From: Metallyticus violacea
Taxonomy: Eukaryota; Arthropoda; Insecta; Mantodea; Metallyticidae
Direction: 5' to 3'
Assembly: GCA_030762175.1 (NCBI GenBank)
Contig: CM060831.1
Coordinates: 137,466,501-137,530,500, forward strand
DNA: 64,000 bases
Position numbers and translations under genes: made by a program
The notes under the pieces: model-generated
Seen by the model: the letters and a program-made list of their open reading frames with translations, nothing else
What the model was told of the DNA's origin: nothing
Database searches by the model: none
Part shown: one piece after another, positions 54,201-64,000 of the stretch
How positions within the stretch are numbered: position 1 is the stretch's first letter
Layout of the letters: every line of letters begins with the position of its first letter

Positions 54201-56596
54201 AACTGTCTCCCATGTGAGTTTATTATACCATGTGATTAATATCACCTTTGGCATTATCCATGCAAGAATAATCAATTATTTACCACTTTAATGTTTCTCA
54301 AAAGTGTAAGATATAATATTGTAACACCTTGTATCTGTCTCTTTAAAGCTTAGTTAAATATGGCATAGGCTTCTGTGCGAAAGAAAATTTGTATGCATTT
54401 TTTTTTCACCCCTGGCTTCGGCGGAGTGATATATTCTAATTTGGAATTAGTATTCTGTGTTATACGTCACATTATTCTTTTGTTGGTTAGAATATTGGTA
54501 AGCATGCTTTGATCGTTTTTACAACTGCTGAAAATATTGACTTTTAATGTGAAAGTTCTCGTGATCTTATTACTAGAACTGAATATCTTTCTCTTATTAA
54601 TGAATAGATATATCTAGAAGAGAAAGCCGATTATTCATAACGGGTCGGAATCGAAGCTGTGACGGATTACCAGATTAAATAGTAGCATCAAATATGTGAC
54701 TTTTCCCGTTGTAGGGGTCTTGTACCCTTATTGACTCCACTTACTTGTTTATATGTAATACATGTTTTACATGTTTCACGTACCCTTGAGTGCATCCTCA
54801 GCTACCTGTCGAATAAAAGGTTCAGTTTCACTGGACGATAGTTTCCTCTTCGTCTTTGCTCATTTAGTCATCGAGGGCAATCACTCTTTGCCGAATTATG
54901 GTCTTCCATTGATCAACCACCAGTTCAGTGGATATTTCAAGAAGGATTTAAGCTAGAAAATAAAACTTTGTCGTAAAAATGTACAAATTAAAAATTATAT
55001 TTGTGCAAGCTGCAGAAAACTTGTGTAGAATTCCAAATCATTATACAGATATATAAATAAGGTTTGCACAAACAAAAATGATGTAATTTGCTTCTTAGAA
55101 TTTTGTTGCTTTCAAAGTTTCAATATTTCCCACCATACTCTAGTTAGGTACAGTACGTAAATCTTTAGATCTATGTTTACACTTTAGAGAATCAATTACT
55201 GCTGAATTTACATCACATTAAAATATATCATTTTTATAAGTACTCCAAATATTGAAAACACTTGGGAAACGAACTTCTTTACAGAATTCAACGTTTATTG
55301 TTAACAGAATGCTAACTCATTTTACTGAGAGGACATTTCTAACTTCAGTTTTTACAAGATTCTTGCAATTAAATTCTTGTTCACAGTCTACAGTATGCAT
55401 GGAATTACTGCAGGGTTCTGTATAACTGAATCAATTACGGGACACTGTTAACCTAGTTTGTTAACAAAGATGAATTTCACCAACTCTTTGGAATCCATTT
55501 CTGAACTTCTATTGCTCATTAACTATCTTTTTGTACACTTCCAAGTTTATTAACATTTCTCTTTTCTTTTATCTACAGACTTTTCAGAACTATTTTTTTT
55601 CATTAACATTTGTGATCTCATTTTCTCCACAATTTTCCTCCTTTCTGAAGTTTTTGAAATGCATTATATTGAACATGCATACCTTATCCAAGTCCCCTAG
55701 TAGCTCATTTAAATTTACAAGAAATTTATCTAAGAACATAGAAACTGTCAACTTCACAACATGTCTACGCTCTACCAAGCATTCACGAAAATCAAACTTA
55801 CATGGGAGATTTTTTTTAGGAATGAACTATAATAGCGTTCATTATTCTGTAGTCATGCTATATAACTTTTGGTACAAATTTGAAAGCATTTTGGAGCTAA
55901 ATTTGACTTTTGAAAAGTCAAACACAATTTATTTACAAGAAACGTCATTATTCACAAATTATGTGACAGAAATGTTATTGGTTTTATCGTCTTCAATACA
56001 CCAGAAATAACTGTTCTTTTATCTTTATGCTACACATATACCAAAGAATTTCAGTTTACACATAGGAATTTATCAATTCCCCAAAATATTCGCAGAGAAA
56101 AGTTAACAAGCCCCCCTGGTTCATTAAGTTTTTCGTGCATTTCTTTTAATGCCTTGACTGACACTACTGAACTCCGAGAATTGTTTTGTACATTGAGAGA
56201 GGATTATTAGATTGGTTCAAAAGAAGAAGAAACGCAATGAAACATTTTTTTCCCCTTAAATCCGATTTTGGCACATTTACATTGAAATTTTTTAACTTTT
56301 TTTTTTTTGGTGGAAATCGAGTGGCAAAATGCGACAAATGCGACTGTGGCCCCATTGTCATATAATATTTCAAAGCCACTGTCCATTTTATTCGTTATCA
56401 TTGACTTCTCCGTTTAAAACAGTTTTAAAACCAAGAACCTTTTATCACCGTTGCACAATTTCTCCACCTTGTTTATTTAGATTCATTTTTGAGCTAACTT
56501 CATGTACCTGTATCTGGTTTAGGTATTTGCGAACATTCTCTTTTGGTGTTTTTTTTTTTTTTTTTTTTTTTTTTGAAGATGTTCTTAGGCCGTATA

Positions 56597-58127
56597 CGAG
56601 GTGGCACAAAAGTAACTACACACTTGGTGAATTTCAATTCTTTGTATGTTATGTTCAAAACGTTTTCCTTCTTCATTTGTACCGCCGCGGGTGGCCGAGG
56701 TCGTTAAGTCTCGGACTCGTGAGCGGGAGGTCTGGGTTCGAATACCGCCAGGACCGTCCTTCCTGACTGAGGTTTTTTCCAGGTTTTCCTCAGTCCTCAT
56801 AAATGGCAAATGCCGGGGAGGTACCTTAAACATAGGCCTGGAACGATTCCTTCCATAAAATCCTTTCCCAATATATCATTTCATCTCATGTATAATCAGT
56901 GTCCATCGCCTGTGGTGCCTCTGTAGCAAAAACGGGCGTTAAACACTATTCATTCATTCATTCTTCATTTGTTTTTAACTGTACGTATGTTTCTAGGTTG
57001 GTAATATTGTCAGCGGAAAGAGCAGGAAACAGGAAATGAATTGTCAGTAACAGTTGAAAATGGTAACGAAGGAGGAAGGAATTTTTGCTGTAAAGATTGG
57101 TTATCAACGAGGTTTAAGTGCTGCACTGAAGGAATGGAGAGAACATTTCGAGTCAGATCTACCACCAGGTAAGGCTGTTTATAATGTAACTCATAATTTG
57201 AAATTGAAGATTCTGTTTTGGATACACCTCCTAGTGGGCGACCTAGAACAGTACGGACTGAGGGAAATGAACTCAATATCAATCTGTCTGTCACGACTAG
57301 TTCAAGAAAGTCCACAAGATGAATTTTCAGCAATGTCAAGTTGGTCAATCCAAAGAATATTGCATAAGCAGAAGTTCAAACTGTACGCTCCACGTCTGAC
57401 ATGTGATTAGTTGGAAGATGATCCAGACATTTTATGAGACTATGTTCAGTCAATATCGACATGACCTCAATTTATTTTACAACATTGTGTGGTCGGACTA
57501 GGCCACCTTTAAATTGTCGAGACAAGTAAACCGACATACCTATTATTGGTACACGGTAAACCATGTGTTTTGGAGCAAGCACCAAATCAACAAGGCGTAA
57601 ATGTGTTGGGTGCAATATCGGCACGAGGTGATTGACCCGCGCTTTATTGACGGAAATTTCGATGGGAACCATATACTTTGCTCTACTCCAAGAGGTTACA
57701 CCAGGAATCATCATACATTTGGACAACATTGATCAACTGTACTTCCAGCACGATGGAGCTCCTGCACTGTGCTACAGCTGTTCGGACGTACCTTGATAAC
57801 GTGTTCAATAGAAGAGTGCTTGGACTCAATTGTGAAGCAATTGAATTCTCGCCAAGATCCCCTGATCTTACCCCACTGGATTTCGTCCTTTAGGTATGGT
57901 TAAAGACACAATGTATGGAAGGAAACCACAAATTGTTGAAGAACTGACTGTATATTGAGAATACCTTCCACAATCTGTACAATTGTGTGTTTGCAAGTGT
58001 GTCAGAGTGTTCCAGGTAGACTCCAACAATGCATTAATGCAGAAGGTAAACAGTTTGAACATGAAAAGAAGTGAAATATTTTGCTAACTGAAATTTAGTA
58101 AGTATGTAGTTACTTTTGCACCGCAAC
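56597..58127 (+). mobile_element. Tc1/mariner-superfamily TIR element with nested SINE
   Basis: TATA flanks both ends. TIRs share CAAAAGTAACTACA, ACTT and AATTTCA over about 45 bp. The transposase on the plus strand, frameshifted, starts near 57060: AVKIGYQRGLSAALKEWR, SIQRILHKQKFKLYAPRL, NIVWSD (first Asp; next codon a stop), LYFQHDGAPALC (second block) and EFSPRSPDLTPLDFVL (third). C-terminus CASVSECSR and LQQCINAEGKQFEH-like. A SINE-B at 56681-56960 splits the left end. Excluding the SINE and one TSD it is about 1.24 kb. Confidence 0.85.
56681..56960 (+). mobile_element. SINE-B copy, full length with target-site duplication
   Basis: 280 bp starting ACCGCCGCGGGTGGCCGAGG (box A), GGACTCGTGAGCGGGAGGTC, GGGTTCGAATACC (box B), body TTTTCCTCAGTCCTCATAAA, ending (ATTC)n. 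It is flanked by a perfect 12-bp repeat TTCTTCATTTGT at 56669-56680 and 56961-56972. This is the best SINE-B reference copy in the window. Confidence 0.95.
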
Positions 58128-59249
58128 TATACAAATAAGTTGCCAATTAATAATTCAACAAGAAAACTAAAGACTGGGCCATTTTGGGTCGTTGGGTATC
58201 CTAAAGGAGAACAAAATGTGCTACAAATATTCACTATAAAAAAAAAAGAGTTTATCGTAACACTTTTAGTTTCGCCCTACATTTATTTCCAAACGTAACA
58301 TAACACTGCTGTTGAAAGCTATGCGTCTTCATTAAAAACTGCTGCTGGCGCTCAAAAGCGTGTCTTAGAACTCAAGGCCAGCATTTCGCAATTAGGGTAT
58401 CATAGTAAGCCACAATCTTAAATCTAAATCCTCTCTCTTTCATCTTCCGGAAGATGAGATATTCATTACATTAAGATGGTGAAGCAATGTTTGCTATTGC
58501 AACGGAATCTGTGAGAGGCCACTTAGCTCGTGCGGCTTTCACGATTCTTTGTTAATTTGCACCAACAAGTTTCCGACAGGAGCGTATTAATGACGAATCT
58601 AGATTTCAGTCCAAATTAAACCCATCTATACAAGAAAGCAAATATATTTCATTTCGTACAAAGTGTACTTAGAAATAAATTGTTCCCTAATTAGCTGAGG
58701 ACCCAGCCTTCGAAATAAAGTTTATATAAATATCATTCTATACGGCCACATTCATGAGAGGTTCATTTCTGAACAGTTTCGGTTGTAAATGTAAATCCCT
58801 TTTCACTTTATTAACATCATATACCTGTGAGTGCAATATACAGTTACTCGTTACATTTGAGTCTATTTTGGACCTAAAACTTTACTCAGAATTAATTAAA
58901 TAATACATTCCTGTCGAAATAAAAATACATTGACATTTTTGTATAAACTTTCCCAATAAATTAAAAAATATATCTTCAGTTTCGGGCTCAAAGAATACAT
59001 TTAAACTCTTAAACAAAAAAATACAAATCTTGACAATAATTCATGGGAAACTTCGCAAGCGCAGGTGAACACAAACAGAAAGCTCGGCCTTTCAGCAGCA
59101 TCGTATGACTTTAGAACTTTATAACGATAATCAGAAATAAGTTACGGCTTTCTTTAATCCGTGTAATGCAGAAACAAAATAAAGTACAGCGGAAATAATC
59201 TTAAGTTGCACTAAGTCCAAAAAGAAGTTTCTGGCAACATCATTTGGAA
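58128..59249. other. Gene-free flank
   Basis: No coding signal or repeat identified. Confidence 0.5.
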
Positions 59250-59520
59250 TTGCCGAGTAATGTTTATGGACTTCAAGGAAAGCAATATTACTGTGAACGT
59301 TTATGCGGCATTATGCACAAAGACACACCCATACTACAGTCCAAATCTAGCGCCGTACTTGTTCTCTAAACTGAAGATAAGTCACAAGGGAACAAATGAA
59401 TGACAGTAATGGCAAGAGAGAGTGTTGTAATGCAAAATGTTATGGTTAAAATTTCTGAATAATCTTTAAAGGATTTCATAGATATGAAAAGTGTGGGACT
59501 ATGTTGAAAAAGACACAGCT
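59250..59520 (+). mobile_element. mariner transposase scrap
   Basis: MDFKESNITVNVYAALC joins directly to THPYYSPNLAPYLFSKLKIS, the third catalytic block, with Asp changed to Asn and the second block deleted. The C-terminal part is unreadable. Confidence 0.55.
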
Positions 59521-59569
59521 AATTTATTTCTTAAACCCAAAAAGGCAATCAAATCAGAAATATCATATA

Positions 59570-60325
59570 TAATAAAAGGCCATCATGCAGGAGCTGCGTG
59601 AGTGTAAGGGTATTCCTTAGCAAGCTGAATAGTCACGCCATTAAACTAAAACTTTCATTTTCAAAACCGTAAACCACTTTCCAAAATGTAAAAATAATTT
59701 TAATATATAATTTTTTGTTTATGATACAATCGCCTTTCGGTTTTTAGGTATATCCCCACTCCTAAAGATCTACTTTCCTTGATTTGCTGAAAATGCTTTT
59801 CTTATTTTATTTAAATGGTATATACAGAGTTTTGTTGCGAAAAAACCAATACTGGTGCTGCTAGAGCAATTTTAAAATTTCGGGTTTCAGGTAAACCCCA
59901 ACTTTTCATAATCTGATATCATTGCTTTTCATAAACTTTTGTTTTTAATTTTATTTCATTGGTGGCCGCTTTTTTCATCGTCATTTTTGGTGACTAGAAA
60001 GTAGGATTGATGAAGATTTAAAAAAAAAAAAATTGAAAACTATAGCTACATTGATTCGGAATTCGCTAAAAATTAAAAAATATAGTAATTTTATTGCTAA
60101 AATATTATTATGAAAAAGTCCATCATGCAGCAGCTGCATAAACTAAGCGAATTCCTCAGCAAATTGAATGTGTGAAGATTATTACAGAGAGCGCTAGAGC
60201 AAAGAATTACATATTAAGTTGTCTACAATATAAATAAAGCTGAATGTATTCTGCTTCCCTTCATTATAATGAGCAATTAAATATATTGTTTGTGAAGGTT
60301 ATTACAAAGAGCTCTTACTTAGAAA
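59570..60325 (+). repeat. Repeated modules of an unclassified element
   Basis: Module A at 59577-59632 and 60118-60172: CCATCATGCAG(G/C)AGCTGC, then ATTCCT(T/C)AGCAA(G/A)(C/T)TGAAT. Module B at 60170-60195 and 60292-60318: TGTGAAG(A/G)TTATTACA and AAGAGC-like. No protein-coding signal found between them. Confidence 0.5.
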
Positions 60326-60729
60326 CATAATTCTTAAATATCACAAGAAACTGCATGTAAACAGTATTTAATTAAAACTTACCACATACAACTTAATACC
60401 AACCTTTTTTTTTAACTTTGATTTATAACATTAAATAAATAAAATGCATTGTCCACCTAAAACTACAAATTCTTTGTAGTGACTCGATTTTACATAACTA
60501 CTTATTTATAACGGAAGCACAATATAATAAACGAGGATAAAAAGTTTTTTAATTATGATGAGATTAATTTTTCACAATGCTTTTGTCAAAAATAAAACAT
60601 AAGCATCGTTATCGTCGACAAAATCACAAGGAGCTATCAGAGATTCACCCGTATTGACCCAATAATTATTATTGCCTGGACGTGCATTTGTCTTCTCAGT
60701 GTCGCCAACTCTGATTTCCCACAAATTCG

Positions 60730-60910
60730 TGAGCATGAATCGATTAATCGCAACAACCAATAATCATGCCATAAAATGGAAAGGAGGAAAAGAACACTGT
60801 AGCTGGTGTGCTCTTTTATCACTACGGCACAAGCTGAATCCAGGAACAGGAACTTGCCAAATTCACGGGATACACCAATGCATTAATGAAGAGCATCATT
60901 TGGCAATACT
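60730..60910 (+). mobile_element. Possible piggyBac-type C-terminal zinc finger
   Basis: Within the plus-strand ORF 60672-61001, HAIKWKGGKEHCSWCALLSL then C-X6-C in GTCQIHGIHQCINEEHH resembles the cysteine-rich tail of piggyBac transposases (C--C, then C------C). Cys spacing is only partly right and no catalytic domain is visible. Confidence 0.3.
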
Positions 60911-61967
60911 AAACAATTACGAAAGTCCGCTTTCATACCTTCATCTACTAGTTTCACATGCCCATGGTACGTTAAGAAAATGGAACTTGATTCAGTTTTG
61001 ATAGCTGCTTGTTCGATAATTGTTTGTTTAATTAATGTGTATGCAAATAGATAATTTAAAATAAGTAATTGTTAAAAATAAATAATATTGTTCATATCAT
61101 TCCTTTAAATAAATTATTAAAGAGTTTGAAAATATTCCTGTAACGATAAAAGAAAAGCGAAAAACATGCAAATGACACTGTCGAATATTTTGTTTTTCTC
61201 ATTTGATAGTAGGAAGTGAATATAATTGTAGTAATTGACCTACTTCTATTCCATACTCACGATTTCTGAATAGTTAGATATTTATAAATGTTAGTTTAAA
61301 GATACTATACAACTATTAATAATTTGTAAGCGAGTTTAAGAATATATTATTTTATTCTAATTTTATTCATGAAGCAGTCCTAATAAATATCAGCCGATGT
61401 TCTGAGCTTGGTACTTGCTACGCTAGTGAATTTATCAGTAATTTCAGATCATCTTGTGATATTACTTGTGATAACACCATAGCGCTTTCTCAATATAGAC
61501 AATGATATTTTCAAGGATAGAATCTTTTGCAAGGTATAAAAAAAATTAATGAAAAAGATTTGCGTTTTAGATAAGTTTTCCAGAATTTATAATTATCTTT
61601 GCTGAATATAAGAAGAAAATGAGATTTAAAAGAGCATAAATATAGAGCTAACAAATATTTTTGAGTAACTAAAATAATGAAATTATGTTTTTTAAACGTT
61701 GAAATGTATGTCCTATTTTCCTGTTTTTATTTATTTATTTATTTATTTGTTTTATTTTATCAGCATTGCATTTTTTCATGTAGAATGGTGAGGTGGTTTA
61801 TCGCCACAGCCCCAAATTGAAGGACAAGGTGAGTTTTCTTCTTCTAGCCTTTGATGAAACAATCCGTTAACTGCAAGGCCGCAGTATCCGGATGCCCTCA
61901 GTTGGGACTAACTAAGCCTTATTGCTCCTCATCACCCTTTCTCAATGATATATTCTAAGATTATTAG

Positions 61968-62004
61968 ATTGTGTCAAGAACATTAGGATTGTTCTTGACA
62001 CAAT
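61968..62004. repeat. Perfect 14-bp inverted repeat, 9-nt loop
   Basis: ATTGTGTCAAGAAC at 61968-61981 and GTTCTTGACACAAT at 61991-62004, loop ATTAGGATT. There is no coding context. It could be the centre of a foldback element. Confidence 0.8.
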
Positions 62005-62589
62005 TCAAGAAGGAAAATCATTGTGGTTGATCATTTAAAAAGAATGATGACGGATATAATATCAAATAAAGGGAAAGCAAGGTAATAATGGATAGATCCT
62101 GTGGGAAGATGCATTGCTAACAAAAGATAAACTGAACAATAAAAAGACAGATACTTAAAAATAAATACATAATGAAATGAAGAAAAATTACGTTATGTAG
62201 AAAAGTATTACATTTAAAATATTCTCAATGCCATAACGACATTCATTATTTAATAACTATTTAAGTGCCATATATTTACAATATATTCTATTTCAACATT
62301 CTGTCATGTACAGTATATATTTTATTTATTTATTTCTATAGAACTACAGGTAGAGTTATACAAGTATTGACCACTTGCGCGGCAAACTGTTCACTGCCGA
62401 TCGTGCAGCTCAAATAAAATGTTTCCTTAACTATACATAGAGTCCTCATTCTGCTACTAATCGCAATTGGAAATTGATTTTGTTGGTGGAAAGCTACCGA
62501 CGAGGGAAATCATGTCGTGGTCATAACTTATAGCGCGCATTTTTTGTTTCTTTCATAATATATAATAATTAATATTATACTCACCATCA

Positions 62590-62780
62590 TAGTACATGCT
62601 CGAAGTGTCTACCCTCTGCTGTGAGACAAACCCGAGTCGTTTTCAAAAGAAGTTGATGCACTCGACACTATTCATCCTGCCGAACGTTGTAAATTTCCCC
62701 CGGATATTTTGTTTTAGCGCCTCCACGGGTTTTATCTCAAGTACACTGACGCTCATGGTATTGGCGATATGATATTATAT
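62590..62780 (-). mobile_element. Tc1/mariner-type transposase C-terminus
   Basis: The minus strand reads RVHQLLLKTTRVCLTAEGRH then FEHVL and stop, parallel to the INAEGKQFEHM end of the element at 56597-58127. Only the last ~60 codons are visible. Confidence 0.45.
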
Positions 62781-62904
62781 CGTTTTCGAAGACTTCAAGA
62801 TACTTGGCGTTGAGTAGAGCTTTTCTTCTGAGATTAATTCTTTTAAAAACATCTGACGTGTACGCATATATTGCTGATTCCTAAGAGCATTTCTGATTTT
62901 CATA

Positions 62905-62975
62905 TATACATCACAATCCCAGACCTCTCGTTCACTAGTCCATGCCTTAATGACATCGATCATCCATGGCGGCGA
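62905..62975 (-). mobile_element. SINE-B head, decayed
   Basis: The minus strand GCCGCCATGGATGATCGATG, TCATTAAGGCATGGACTAGT, GAACGAGAGGTCTGGGATTG aligns with the SINE-B head at 56685-56745. Box A is mutated and the body is missing. Confidence 0.55.
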
Positions 62976-63916
62976 AGAATGGCCTCAATTCAAATAAAAT
63001 AATAAATCGAAAATGCACTAAAAGGAAAACGTGATCTAAAATGTATAGTTTATGGAAAGCATACACAAACAAGTTGAATGAGATTATGATTACAGAGCAA
63101 TATTATTAGTATTTGTTTACAATCAATGCCTTTTGTTTTCGAAGCGAAGTCCTCTTAAGTCCTATTTCAAGTCATTAACGAGTTCGTTGGTAATACTAAA
63201 GAACGCTAATATACAGTAGTCATTTTATATGGATGAAGATTCAGCAGCTGAGTGGCTTTATACGCACTGCCGATGGATACACCAACTTGCTGGGTTAATG
63301 GTATTAAAGAATTTCCAGAAGTTTCTAATCTATAGCCGAGCTAATAAAGTTAAAATTCAATTTATTGCTCTGATTTCTTGTCAATTAAAACGCCTTGGGT
63401 TCGAATTTCGTTCACCAATCTGAATTTGATTTCCTACTGGAAATGTTACTCCTGGAGATTTAGCATGAAATTCTCTCCCACAATATCTGTAAGTACTTTT
63501 TTCTTTTACACATTACAATAATAAATAAATTTTCTACCATACTCCACACATAGTAGAAAGTCTAACATGCATTTCTACAGAAATGGCAACAGTTAGCGCG
63601 ATAAACACGACTGAGCAAGCTCAATTGTCTGCAACAATGAAATTTATACTTTAGTATTCTGGGAATTGCACGTTTCAGTGCGCTAAAACTAAAAATATTG
63701 CCTTCCTCTCGTACAAAATTATCTTTCTCGCACTCGTTTTGAAATTCCTGATTCGGCTAACGCCTTATTCGTAAGTCTCTCTCGTACGGAAAAGCATTAC
63801 TTTTCATACTAGACACGAAAAGAATTATTTCCCACCTATAAGTTTTTACATAATATTACAGAGATTATACTTTTATCCCAAAACAATGAAAATTCTATTA
63901 ATACTTCGATTGCAAG
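62976..63916. other. Gene-free flank
   Basis: No ORF above 64 codons and no motif recognised. Slightly higher GC near 63590-63800 without a repeat match. Confidence 0.45.
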
Positions 63917-64000
63917 GATTAGATTGTTAGGGACAAGGACAAATTTTTCGGTACTTCCGTTTTACTCAAGAGCTAGCCGTTATGCCTACTCCTCCAGCGA
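63917..64000 (+). repeat. Repeat family C, copy 3 (cut by window end)
   Basis: GATTAGATTGTTAGGGACAA, TTCGGTACTTCCG, CTCAAGAGCTAGCCGTTATG, CCTACTCCTCCAGCGA follows the same order as copies 1 and 2. Confidence 0.75.

Larger units (their letters stand above)
52287..56590. other. Gene-free flank
   Basis: AT-rich with a GT microsatellite at 53115, a transposase scrap at 53470 and a tRNA-like segment at 54110. The plus-strand ORF 55531-56010 (159 codons) is T/F/S-rich with no domain and is most likely compositional. Confidence 0.45.

Noticed and set aside
55531..56010. 159-codon plus-strand ORF, the longest after 50-51 kb
   Set aside because: Composition is dominated by F, S, T, L and N as expected from AT-rich sequence; no domain, no splice-linked neighbour and no repeat family.
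1..64000. CRISPR array or prokaryotic operon
   Set aside because: No regular spacer-repeat array; the spliced MAU2 gene and eukaryotic transposons show this is animal nuclear DNA.

Overview
The window is animal nuclear DNA, AT-rich and packed with decayed transposons. The kinds of element present (mariner, pogo, hAT, BEL/Pao, Penelope-like, several non-LTR families, two abundant tRNA-derived SINEs) and the MAU2 sequence point to an insect with a large, intron-rich genome. I cannot name the species or order from this sequence alone.

The one gene I can reconstruct fully is MAU2 (SCC4), the TPR partner of NIPBL in the cohesin loader. It lies on the minus strand from 37734 (ATG) to 6350 (stop) in ten coding exons that join in frame into a 593-residue protein. 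Every internal junction has a GT donor and an AG acceptor, and the protein aligns with vertebrate MAU2 over its whole length. The introns run from 248 bp (intron 8) to about 10.5 kb (intron 3). Intron 3 holds a BEL/Pao remnant, a mariner, a LINE with RNase H, a TIR element, two palindromic elements and SINEs. A 53-codon ORF with a basic N-terminus, one predicted membrane segment and a good start context begins only 39 bp from the MAU2 start, on the opposite strand (37774-37935). It may be a divergent micropeptide gene.

Layout. 1-6349: 3' flank of MAU2 with Penelope-like (PLE) fragments, one of them in an inverted-repeat arrangement. 6350-37734: MAU2. 37774-37935: candidate small ORF. 38150-64000: gene-poor flank made of LINE, SINE, hAT, mariner and Tc1/mariner-type remnants. 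One near-complete mariner with TIRs lies at 51011-52284, and one TIR element carries a nested SINE with clean target duplications at 56597-58127. I found no true tRNA, rRNA or CRISPR locus.

The most interesting structures beyond the gene are: (i) repeated PLE-type termini with a hammerhead-ribozyme-like core; (ii) two related ~200-270 bp palindromic elements carrying that core in the loop; (iii) a perfect 289-bp tandem duplication in MAU2 intron 1; (iv) a SINE insertion with an internal duplication enclosed by one target-site duplication; (v) an unclassified repeat family seen three times; and (vi) the head-to-head small ORF.
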